Assembly (NCBI RefSeq): GCF_000150275.1 | Contig: NW_002060950.1 | Coordinates: 2,530,106 to 2,594,105, forward strand | DNA from: Trichoplax adhaerens | Lineage: Eukaryota; Placozoa; Uniplacotomia; Trichoplacea; Trichoplacidae | Direction: 5' to 3' | DNA: 64,000 bases | Shown here: positions 12,751-25,000 of the stretch, in pieces | How the letters are laid out: each line of letters opens with the position of its first letter | Numbering within the stretch: position 1 is the first letter of the stretch | Made by a program: the position numbers and the translations under genes | Notes under the pieces: generated by a model | Told to the model about the DNA's origin: nothing | Database searches by the model: none | Seen by the model: the letters and a program-made list of their open reading frames with translations, nothing else

Positions 12751-13217
12751 CTAAACTACCTGGCACTAGTCCGTCTCTTCGATGTCAACATGATTGAGGA
12801 GGATAATGGTAATCGACCGTTGTCAAACCGCTAGCAAGCGACAATAGAGGATATAGAGAGGTACGATGATGAGCTTAACGTTTGCCACAGGCTGGCTGCA
12901 TTGTGGCTTGATTGAATGGAGCAGGTGTTGAAATACGATCAGACATTTACATTGGGACGATGACAATATGATATTGCTAGAGTTGTTGTTGGACAGTACG
13001 TACATTGAATTATCCTTCTACTTGAAATAGGTATATAGGGGTAAAAGCCATACAGGCAATTTATGATGACGATAACGTGGTACTAGGACCAAGTAGAAAA
13101 GGCGATCAAGATGGATGTGAAAATATCACATGCCTACTTGATCGATCTGGCTGCAGTGATAGCTGCTCAACATGTTTTAGCGCTATCATTGAGCAAGAGA
13201 AAGATCTGAATGCTTGA
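12751..13217 (+). CDS. 3' exons of an unrecognised gene with a Cys-rich C-terminus (partial)
   Basis: Three phase-consistent exons: 12751-12808 (enters in phase 0), 12891-12924 and 13031-13217 (stop TGA), with 82- and 106-base GT-AG introns. They read LNYLALVRLFDVNMIEEDNG, WLHCGLIEWSR, YIGVKAIQAIYDDDNVVLG, and a tail rich in Cys (GCENITCLLDRSGCSDSCST), ending EQEKDLNA. Amino-acid composition and splice sites are coding-like. I do not recognise the family. The clustered cysteines could be palmitoylated or metal-binding, which is speculation. Upstream exons must exist: candidates lie at 12489-12642 and, for the start, at 11379, but I could not connect them. An alternative reading puts a 15-base exon at 12981-12995, but this would leave a 35-base intron, so it was not used. 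Confidence 0.4.
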
Positions 13218-13579
13218 TCGATATCGATATCTTACTCTATCCTCTAGATTCTTAATTGTTGATGGAAGAGGGCTCTCATTGAGCAAGAGCAATTCTCCTC
13301 GAGTTATAATTCCCTTTGTGAGCTTGTGTGCATGTTATTGGTCGGCTTTTGTGACTTTCCACAGTTGATGAAATTGAATTAATCAAATTGATATTGGAAT
13401 CTTTAGAGCACTCGTTCCATGTGACCAACAGCTACTATACTGTACAGTGCTAGCAAACTTTCTATACAGATTATTTCGACACGGTATCTGCCACTAATAA
13501 ATGAATCGATTACAGTACGAGGGAAAATAAAATACTTGTACAGTAGTGTTTATACGGATCTCTCTCGATCTACAGCATC

Positions 13580-13581
13580 TA

Positions 13582-13612
<31 letters not shown>

Positions 13613-13826
13613 ACAGTATCTATCTTTCACTCTCTCTATCTGTCTATCTATCTCTATCTATTGATCTATCTCTCTATCTATCTACAGTATCTATCTCTAT
13701 CTATTGATTTATCTCTCTCTCTATCTACAGTATCTATCTGTCTATCTATCTCTATCTATTGATTTATCTCTCTCTCTATCTACAGTATCTATCTCTCTAT
13801 CTACAGAATTTCTCTCTCTCTATTTA
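13580..13826. repeat. Compound (CT)n/(CTAT)n microsatellite
   Basis: About 250 bases made of CT, CTAT and ATCT runs, punctuated several times by CTACAGTATCTATCT. The repeated block (ATCTCTATCTATTGAT...CTACAGTATC) gives a higher-order period. Pure simple-sequence DNA. Confidence 0.9.
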
Positions 13827-15011
13827 TCTATACCGTGACATACAGTACTGTATATACCTACAGTTTGTACAGTACGAACTGGGAAGTATTTAAGGTTAAA
13901 GTAGTAGCCCATGATATCGATCATGACGATTACTCTACGGTCTATTAAACGGAGAAAATGGAGTGATGGACGGCACTCAAAATGTCTTTCATCAAATCGA
14001 ATGAATTAATGAATTATTTACACAGTAGAATCCAAGAGTCCACATGATAGTCCATAGCGAGAGTACATAAAGAAGCATGGACTAACGTATTGTAGCAGTT
14101 TAAAACAGGAGTCTTGGCCAAGTCGACCAGTACTATGCTGTATCATATTGCTGACTACCATTTGCAATTTGTTATAATCAATTCATGAATTAATTAGTTA
14201 TTCTAGTGATTCCATCAAGATACGTAATCGACTGGCCTAGATATTCAAATACGTCGAGTAAATCAGGGACTCTGATCTTCTACTGGCTTTGATTACTATA
14301 TAAAGTTGTTGAGACAGCCTACTTCTGTCATACCGTAGCGTTGCTCACTTGGAAGTTTTTACAGCAGCGTCGAGAAGCAATGGTGATTGCTTCTTTTGGA
14401 TCAATCATCTTATCCGACCTATTGCAATTAGAACATTAGTCAATTGGCCCAGCGCCTTTTCCAATCGTCCAGGTGCACTTTGATGTTTTGTATTACAGAT
14501 AGAGAGTTGATCATGTAGCGTAGAATCCATTCCCATCTTGATTGAATATGTTTCCATTCGCCCTCCCTCCCCCAACGTTGACTGGATATTTTTATTTTTT
14601 TGCGCAATCAAATTGCATTTCGCTCGCCAAATTCTTATGTTACATACAGTATTTGGTAATTGATTGTTTAAAGGCATGAAAATTGCTTCTTTCATTTTTT
14701 TGGTTTTTTTTTGTTCTTCAACTTGTGTGTACTTATGCCATGTGTAAATTAGAATATCATCACGTCGACATAGAAGGAAAAGCAATCGCTATGCCATACT
14801 TATGTTGTGCATTTATTGACTTGCACGGTAGCAAGAGGAAAATCCTCCATGGCATCACGATGATTGCCGATATTTGGACTGCAGTATACTATATAAAATC
14901 TTCCTTTCTATCTCGACGTCGACCATTGCACTGTACTGTTGTCGATTTTAGCCATTCCTCTTGAGGAGTGTCGATGACTTTTGCCTTACCCTATTCCATC
15001 ATTGTCCATGG

Positions 15012-15320
15012 AATTCAGTGGACCGCCATCCAATTAAGGTTAAAACCCAGTTAGATTAGCAGCCATTGTAGAAAGAGAAGAGAAACTTATCGTAGCGGTA
15101 GGATCTAACATGATAACCATTGTTGTCGACTACCGACATTAAAATGTTCAATCTCTTTTGCCATGCAATTCAATGGACCGCGATCCAATTCAGGTTAAGA
15201 CCTTGTTGGATCAACAGCCATTGTAGAGAGAGAAGAGAAAGATATCGTAGCTGTAGGATCCAAGATGACAACCATTGTTGTCGACTACCGACATTAAAAT
15301 GTTAATCTCTTTTGCCATGT
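15012..15320. repeat. Tandem duplication, two copies of about 155 bases
   Basis: Copy 1 (about 15012-15166) and copy 2 (about 15167-15320) share long nearly identical blocks, including AATTCARTGGACCG near the start, CAGCCATTGTAGA in the middle, and CCATTGTTGTCGACTACCGA with CATTAAAATGTT near the end. The copies differ by point changes and small indels, so the duplication is not very recent. Confidence 0.88.
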
Positions 15321-16005
15321 CGTCATCCAACGATCGCTAGCCATCAGAGCAGATAGATTACATTAAATAATATAATTAATATCCATTAAGTTGAAACAAT
15401 AGCCATCTTGCAGTGATCTAGTTCACTTGCTAGGATCCAAGATGAGATCAATGTTAAAAAGTCAAGAAAACACTACAGTAGGACAATAATAGACATATTG
15501 TGCGCCGTAGGCTGTCTTCCATCACTCCGCATAAAGTATTCTTCTCCAAGAATAACTTGAGTCGATGCTATCTTGGTAAAAGTATCAATGCGATCCATCG
15601 ATACAATTACATCTCTATAATTAGGATTGATCGGAAAATTGCTTTCATCTTCGATCGTAAACAAGTATCAATGATAGCCTAAATACGGTAGTTGGACTAG
15701 ATGAATTTCCAGCGTTATTGCCTTTCCATGTCAATACGCTCGTCTACTTAACCTAGGATTAGTTTGCATCAAAGTAGACCATCTCATCATCAGTATTAGT
15801 CAACGATTGCCATCTTTTGTGACAAGAGTACAAGTGAGTTTTGACAACAGCTGAAAATGCCTACCATCTAAATAGTGCCATGTCATTTGACTCCAAATTT
15901 GTGTTGTAAGATAGAGTGGACATTATCTTGGTTGTGCAATAATTCATTGGCCAATACTGATTGAACTGTATTTATGCTTTATTCTAGTTAGAAATTCATG
16001 ACGAA

Positions 16006-19000
16006 ATGGTGACGATTCCAACGAGTTGCCTATGGATTGGCATCATCCTTTTTTCTATAGCTCAAGTCGTAGGTAAGGATCCCAATATTCTATTTTAGAT
16101 TATAGAATAAACCAACATGAAAGGTATCCTACCGTTTTGACTATAGCGACAGCTGAAATGCATCGTTTCTTGGATGCTTTCTCATTTTACTGTAATAGCC
16201 GCTCGTCCATGATCATCGTCAATCCATCTCGCTTGCGCTACTAAAGTCATGATTCAAATAGTGTAGAGGATTGATGGAGTCATGCAGTTTAATCGAAAAT
16301 AGCCGCTCGTCCATGATCATCGTCAATCCATCTTGCTAGCGCTACTAAAGTCATGATTCAAATAGTGTAGAGGATTGATGGAATTATGTAGTTTAGTCGA
16401 CAACGCTGAAATCAAGATGAAGCAGACATGATAATCTTATTTCCAAAGACAGTTCTACATCGATGTGTAAAGTAGAGAAATCCATGCTATGCAATCCACT
16501 GTAATCAATTTTTGACTAATTTGAAACTTGTCGTCATTTAGCAAAAACGTATGCTCATTTCAAGATTGCTGTGCTCTAGCTTAATTTTGATTTTGATTTT
16601 TCCTACCATCTTACGAGTTCCAATTATAATTATTGGTATTCGCCTAGGCTAATTTCAACTCAAATCCTGTTCTATAGCGGCAGTAGAATCCAATTTTTTA
16701 GACTTGGTCTTTCTAGGAGTTATTTCGAGACGCTGATTCATTTTTCATGCACGTTATGATGATTCATACTTTCATGACACGGTAGCAATCTATTCGATGT
16801 GATTTAATTGCTTTTTTTATAATAATTAATATCAATATTTGATTTGGATTAACAATCATTCATTGTGGGGAGCAAAAAATGAAAATTTCAACTCAGACTT
16901 GCCCCTATTTTTTTTTTTTTTTATCCGCTTAACCAAGCGTGATAAGTTACAACTAGCATTATTCCTGGGATTAATTAAGTGCTAGAATATTAGTAGTTTA
17001 GTCATGATGGACGATCATGAACACAAGTTTTTCGGTCGGCCATTTTCTTGGGTTTGATGACATTGGCAAGATCCATTTTACATCTTGTATGCATTACTAT
17101 TCTTCCTAGCTACAGTCTAAGCCATTGACGAACAATTTAATTAGGATTTATCGTCATGGCACACCCGATTTTATCGCGCAAACGTATTGCCGCTGACAAA
17201 ATGGAATAAGTTTCCATTGGCAAGGTTTTAATTTATTTATTTAAGACGTGCTAGTTGGATGAGAAAGAATCCTTTGCATAACACTAGCTATACTGTACCT
17301 GTAGAGTAGCGTATGCCGTGACAAGGACTACTGATGGCCATTCTTCTTGCAGTGGTCCATAGCTGTGAGTAGGAGTTTTTTTTTCCGTAGTACACCGGAC
17401 GCTTAATCGAGTGGACGAGATTCGGTCAATGTGGATGCCTGATTTAGAAATGTATTCTAGATTGAATACCCCACCTCTTGTTTTATCCATTCTTCTTCAT
17501 TTCACTTTACTACAAACGGTGGTACCGCTATTTTACTGCCTTAATTTCGTAGCCAAAATGGTTCATCTAGAAAATAATGCAATGCACGCTTCTTCTTGTA
17601 GTAGTTTATGGCGGCGAGTATTTTAACCGTATACTTGATCATCAATTGAGTATACGACATACAGTCAATGTGCATGTCTGATTTAGAAATGTAATCTACA
17701 TGCATCAATTTTTCTTCATTTCACTCGACTACAAGCGGTGGCTCTGCCATTTCACTACCTGAATATCGAAGCCAAAATAGTTCACCTTGCAAATGGCGTA
17801 AAGCACATTTCTTCTTGTGGTAGTCTATGGCACTGATTAGAGGATTCTTTCAACAGTACACTTGACCATGAATCGAGTAGACGACGTACGATATTCAGTT
17901 AATGTGGATACCTGATTTAGAAATGTATTCTAGATTGTATGCCACCTCTTGTTTTCATCAATTCTTCTTCATTTCACTTTACTACAAGCGGCGGCACCGC
18001 CATTTCACTGCCTTAATATTGTAGCCGAAATGGTTCTCCTAGAAAATAAGGCAATGCACTCGATACTATCCATCAATGTCTATACCCAGATCGAGTGATA
18101 GTAGAAACATGATGACTATTGATCCTGACTCTCTGATCTAATAAAGAGATATAATAAATCAAGTTATCTTGGCCGCATAAGCCAAGCTGTTACAAAGTAC
18201 AGACATAATTACCTTGATCCTGACTTCTCTGATCTAAGAATAATAATAATAAGTCAATCAACTTTTCTTCACCGCGTAAGCAAAATTGTTGCAAAGTACC
18301 GGCATAATCACTATTGATTTGACTCTCTGATTTCATGATTAATTCAATTGTCTTCAATGCGTAAGCAAAGTTCTTTTACAAAGTAGAGACATGATGATCT
18401 TCATCCTGACTCCGAGATTCAAAAAGTAGTAATTAAATTATCTTCAACGCGTAAGCCCCCAAGAAGTAGAAGCATGATGACCATTGATCATGACTCGTTG
18501 ATGGAATCATTCAGTTATCTTCGCCGCGCAAGCAATGGGTCGATAAAGCTTGCCATGCATGGATATTACAGACCTTTAAGGGTCTCTAATGAATGTATAC
18601 TGTACATAAAAAAAAATTGTGAAGTGTCCTAAAATCTTTCTTGATCATAGTTCTTCGTCCATTTCATGACTCAAAGAAGAATTCATTCACCTTTGCCCGT
18701 CATAATTAAATAAAAATAATATGTTGACATTATCAATCACCAACGATTAAAAGCTTTTTCATAGTCAGTCTCGCCACAAAGAATCTTTGCCTATCATCAT
18801 CATTCCAAAATTCGCCTTTTGATAGCATCAATCAATCACTAATATTGCAATCAACAGTCGCGTTACTCGTGCTGTATTTTCAAATCCACCAAATTCATGA
18901 TATGGTCAGGTATCTCAATACTAAAGAAGTTTCTTAGTCGTAGCAACCAAGGAAAATAACTTGCTTTATCTTCAATAAAAAAACATGCACAAAAAGTGTA

Positions 19001-22000
19001 ACAGCCATTTTTACTCAATGATCAGCAATTTTTCTATTCATTCAATTCATGATGTTGAATCGTTGTTTAAATCGTTAAATCATCATAAAATGAAAGACAA
19101 GTCCATATATTGATTTAGAAGAATAAAAAAAAGGAAGATGCCTACTTTAATGAATAAATATGATGGACACCAAAAAATGAATAGGTAGAATAGCTTAATT
19201 CAATGATAGCTTACGTCGATTGTTAGCTTTACGCCGTAAGTGGAAGTAGTCAATAATGGTATTGTGCTAGCACTTCCAACGGCACATAGAAGTAGAAAGC
19301 GATAGAATCATCTCTCGTAGCTTCTTTACTTTGACAATAGTTTATATATTGGATCCGTGAAAAGATCATTAGGAAGCAAATAGTGAAAGGCTATTTCAAT
19401 TAACTCGGATTATACGATCAATCTATCTTGATTGATTACAAATTTCACCCATGCTCATCAATTCGTTACAACGATGAGATAGAAAGCGATACTATCCAAT
19501 GCATTGAGTTGGACTCTAATTTTTGACTAGGTTTGAATTAGTTATTCATTCATAACGTTTAGTGTTATGATCGCCTATCATCAACTTTTGTCGAGATGAT
19601 ACTTTAAACTGGCGTTCTTAGTATAATCGCAGCCTCTTCTTTTTAATTATTAATCAAGAAGATCAAGTTACACTCGAAGTAACTCAATTAAACTGAGCCA
19701 ACTTCTGCTGCTTGTTATCTCAGTCAAGGAGATGGAGGCATACCTATAAATTAAATTCAGCCTAGTTTGAAAAGTATAAGCATAACAACAAATAAAATGC
19801 AATCAATCATGCTATTAACATATTTTGGGGGCAATTATTATTCTCTTTCAGTGACAGATATCATCTATAGCATTAACACGGATAAAGATCGATGGAATGG
19901 TTGGAGAAGCTTAAGCAATAGCACGGTAATTTATTCTTTTTTTTATAATCATGGGCTTTGAATAGGCTACTTGCGCTATAACAAGATTGGTTGTTATATC
20001 ATGAAATAGTGCTTTGTCGATTTCTTTTTAAGCTTATAAAGTAAGAAAAGATGCAAACATGTGTATAAGATATTGCATGCCCAATGATTCCTTCTTATAA
20101 TATAGATGCCAATATTGTATTAAAACGCATTAATAAATCATCATTTGTTTTTTATCTTTCAACTTATTTAGAACTCCCGCTTATTTACTTACAACAGTCC
20201 TAGTAACAGCTACACTACGTGCTTGAACCCTTCCAATGTTACTACTTGGTTAATATCCCCTGAAATTCAGGCTGTACCTACCGACAGGCTATTCATTTCG
20301 GTCAACTTTACTTCCGCTTGCTTTGTTCCACAATGTACTAAAATCTTAAAACTAAACTACCTCCTAAATAGAAATTTTGCTAACGTAAGTAACATCGAAA
20401 GGTTATTCTAACATTACTTGACGTACGGTATATGATGAGTTACCATAGTTCTATTTAAAATTTGGCTTAATATACATTTTCATGGACCATAATAATATTA
20501 CGCGTAAAATGATAGCAGTGTTTTACGAAAGGTAAAAAATTGACTCATTTTAGCCAATAAGTCTAGTACATTCATATTGCTCTTGTTAAGTCAACGATAA
20601 ACGAAATAATCAATTTTTACTTCCTATTATAATTATAGGAATTAGTCGATAAAACTCTGATTGGCTATCAAGAAGATGCAGACAAATTGCCAGATATTCA
20701 AAGTTATAACGATGAACAAATGCCGAAACAATTACAGGTTATTCCGTTGAATCCAACTAGCAAAAGCAGTTATAGCCTACAAATACTATTAGCAGATCGA
20801 TATGGATGTCCACATATACACAGTGTTCAATTATGGCATATAGAATGCCCTCGGATACAAAAAGACGATGTGGTGTTTCCATTTACCCAAACAAATAATC
20901 AAGTGGTCATAATTTCTGGTGATTGTATACAATTGCAAGGCATCACATTGACATATAAACCCGCTACTATGGTATGCAACCCTAATGGCACTTGGACTAA
21001 TTTTAATAATAGTTGCCCTTGCTTTCAAGGGCAAGAAAGAATTAATGGCGATTGTTCCGGTAATAAAAATAATTTCATGAAAACCGTTCAATTCCTTCAA
21101 ACTATCACTGTTACCATATTTTATAATTTTGTTAAAAAATAAAAGGATAAGAGATTATCTTGTATTATTGATATAGATTGTCAACCTGGTTATTACAAAA
21201 GCCAAATATCAACAGGAAAATGTTCACTTTGCCCATCTCCTTTAACATCTTTATATCCAGGAAGTCATATCTGCTATTGCCCTAACAACAAAGTATTAGC
21301 AGCGAATAGATGTAACAGTAAGTAGATTATCAGGCATTTGATACAGTCATATCAAGTTGACTTTGTTTCGTGAAATGGATATAAATCAATCATGTTCACT
21401 AGTTAAAAGGATATTATTAAAATGTGTGTTCGCATCAAGACAGTAAAAATATTTCTAAATCCGGATATTAACTATTAAAGTACAAGTATTAAACTTGCCT
21501 TCTTCCTTATATTATAGACTACACCTGCAACATTATTCCTACTGTAACATATGATAGTATAACCTTAAGTTGGTCAAGTGTCATCTCGGATGTTGCCAAT
21601 AATACAATGTATATTGTTTCGCTCAATTGTAAAAATAATTGCAGTCCAGACTGTAATACCACAATCCGAAAAGAGCTCAATGGCACTAGCTTCACATTTA
21701 CAGATTTGTGCATTGAAGCAAGCTATCAAATTTCGATTACCCCGGAAATAATATTAAAAACCGATAGAAGAGAATTTCGGTTACGAAAGGAGCCTTGTAG
21801 AAATCGATCAATCACCACACTTTCAGGAAGTAAGTCAACTTGATTCAATGATGGAGCTATAATTATATAATCCAACATCTCGAAATTTTTTAAGATAGTT
21901 GTCTAGTAAAGGATGCAAAATAATAGCATAAAAATGATTGCTTTTAGTTTTTAATATTGTATTGATACAACTTTACTTTGCGTTAGAGCCAACACATCCG

Positions 22001-25000
22001 CCGATCAATCTCAATGTTCAAGCTCATATCAATAGTACTAATATTACCATCTCTTGGGATCCACCATCATCTAATAATGGAGCATTAATTGAAGAATATA
22101 GAATATTTTATTGGCTATTAGATGCAAATCAGAATCAAGTTCAAGGCTTAAATGGATCTAAATCTGTTGAGCGTTTATCTTTTACAATTACTTTAAATAT
22201 TTTAAGACCTCAATCGCCTTACCTCATTCAGGTATTTAATTATAAAAGTCATGTTTATCAAAAAATTGTGGTCATATTTTTATTACAAATACTCTTTCTC
22301 TCATACTTGGTATTATAAGCATGTATTGAACGCCATACTGTTATGATTCTTATGGCAAATTTTAATTTATCATCCCATTTAAATTACAATGCCAGGTTAA
22401 AGCTTGGAATAAATTTGGTGAAGGACCAATGATCTCTGCTAGAGTTACAACATACAACATTGTTACTCCAAAACCAACGACATCAACACCTCTACAATTG
22501 CCATCAGCACCAAAAATACCCAAAGTAGTCAAAGTAAGGCAATCGATGAATTAAAGACAATTTGGTGATAATAAAAACTTTGTCTATTTTAATTGCCTAC
22601 TTGTCATGATTTAGTTTAAAGTATTCAATATTTATTTATATCAATATATCTATGTAAATCTCTTTCAGCAGTGAACATAACTTTAAAATACTTTTTTATT
22701 TTATGATAGGTTTTAGTAATAGTGTTGGCAGTGATTTTTCTACAAGCAGACCAACTCAAGTGATATCCACCACTACGACGATCAACTCAACGAGTGTTGG
22801 TTACTTACCATCTACGATGCCCAGTTGGCTATTGGGTATCATCATCTCATCAGTGATGTTACTAATCCTTATATTAGCAATAGTTGGTGTTGTAGTAACC
22901 AGGTAACACTGTTATTCATATAATCTACTAAAGTTTGGTCAATTTTTCACATATGTTACATATGATGTAGGAAATTATAGATCAGTAGCATTACTTCTTC
23001 TCTAACGCTTTCTATACATATGTGTAATGTTAGGAAGAGAAATTTTCGTAAAAAGACTTTAAAACATTATACTGGAGTGGAGATTACGCTCAATGACGGT
23101 AAAAAAGCGAAAAGTGGTGAATTTGCATCAAAAAAGGGCCTAAATAGTTTTGTCTGACAACTCACTAAGCATTTTAATATTTGCTCTTAAAGTAATCATT
23201 TTCTCACTCATACTAATTCCTATCCGTCTCTTAAAAATTTACCGTAAATAATATCAAAATACTAAGTCTATGAAAACCATTACCGTTATCATTCCCAGGC
23301 TGCGTTTTTTTATTATCGTAATTATGGTGGTGATACTATATGCATGTATTGAATTGACTGTAACAACGGAATTAAACAAATGTCTTTGCATATACAGTGC
23401 CTTAAATATATAGATATATATCTATATTAATGCATATAACATTAACTACAAGCATCTTAGTGGGATACTTGACTGAACTACTAGTATTCCTATTTACTAC
23501 TTTTACAATCTCCACCATATCTTTAGTAAATCATGCTACTTACGTTGATCCTGCTGATTTTGGTGATATGGAAGAAGCAATTAAAAGATTAGCTAAAAAG
23601 TTACCTGATGCAGCAATTAGAATTGAAGATAAAATTGGCGAAGGTATGCTAATGTGTATTATTATAGGTGCCATTATTTGTCCAACAAAGTACATGACAA
23701 CCTTTAAATATATCTGTAAAATATATTTTCATAGCTAATATTACTTTGCTATAATTTGTAAGAGCTGAATTCGGCTAATACTATTGGACCAATTCACACT
23801 AATTTTGTTTGATGTATAATTTATTTATACCATTGTTTAAAGTCTGTTTATCAATTTTACAACTAGGAATAATTTAGCGAGTGATTGTACATGATGTTAA
23901 CCTAATGATTGTTGCAAATTTGCAATGTAGCACATGTCTCTCCTTGTAAAGTTAACGTGCTGTAGATTAAACCCTAGTAAGCCTAACCAAAATATTTTCC
24001 TAATCGTTATGATAGTTACATGAATTATATAATTTAATTATAACTGCCAATAACAATGATAGAATAAACTTTTAGCAATAGTGTAATATTATCTCAAGTA
24101 CATCATCTATAACTTTCGTACCTAAATTCTTAACCAATATAACACTAATGTAATATAATTTTCGATACTAATATTACATAAGACTACTAACATTTAATAT
24201 CTAAAAGACAAATCTAGCCAAACCCAAAGTGTATCTAACAAGATAAAAAATAAAAAATTACCCATATCATTTTTAAATTTTGCGTAATTTATATAACAAC
24301 TTATAATAAAAATAATAGAATAGCACATATACTTAGCATGCAAATAACTGAGAGATATCATGTGACGGGTTACCATAACTTCGATGTATTTCATCATAAA
24401 TACAGGTATTATCAACGTGTTAGGCAAGATTATGATTTCTTTATTTATATAAATTATTAAAAGTATTTATGCAATACAACCTTCGATTTAGTATCTTAAT
24501 TAAGAACATTTTATATCTTTGTATACTGTTATAATTTACTTTTTAGTCTCATGCATTACTTGTACGGATTATGTTATCAAAATTTATAAACTTGTACTCA
24601 AATTAAACTAGTTCAAAGGCTGTACAATTAATAATCTCATACATTCGTAATAATTTTAGTCCACTTCATTTGTATTACTAGACTATGAACAGTGTCTTAT
24701 AAGCTATAATTAACTCGCAGGTCAATTTGGCTCAGTAAGTAGAGCCGTCTGGACTAAAGATTCGGGAGAAAAAATAGATGTTGCTGTTAAATCGATTAAA
24801 GTAACTATGCTTATTTAAAATTTTTGTCCTATATTGATCATTATTGAAGTCTACATGTAGCAGTAATACTACCTTATGTGTTACTGTATCAAAATCAGGA
24901 GGACTGCACATTAAAAGCGAAGAAGGACTTCTTAATGGAAGCGGCTATGATAGTTCAATTTGAACATAGGAATATCGTACGAGTTGAAGGTGTTGTTTTA

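Larger units (their letters stand above)
13218..16005. other. Intergenic stretch with microsatellite and tandem duplication; no supported gene
   Basis: Holds a long TCTA/TCTC pyrimidine microsatellite (13580-13826), scattered TACAGTA words near 13430-13560 and 13840-13880, and a 155-base tandem duplication (15012-15320). Open stretches at 14405-14785 (minus) and 14683-14964 (plus) are on opposite strands, partly overlap, and match no family I know. The last few hundred bases are the presumed promoter of the Eph gene. Confidence 0.5.

Noticed and set aside
12981-12995. A 15-base micro-exon in the Cys-rich gene
   Set aside because: It keeps phase but would need a 35-base intron; skipping it also keeps phase with a 106-base intron.
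14405-14964. Two overlapping open frames of 126 and 93 codons on opposite strands
   Set aside because: No recognisable domain, poor agreement with splice signals, and mutual overlap.
17284-17626. Open frames on both strands, read as a possible exon pair
   Set aside because: They lie inside the 237-base tandem array, and the frames are not kept between copies.
19767-19961. Eph start at an in-frame ATG (19798) directly before the ephrin-binding domain
   Set aside because: The peptide before the domain is a poor signal sequence. The exon at 16006-16072 gives a good signal peptide, a donor and the right phase.
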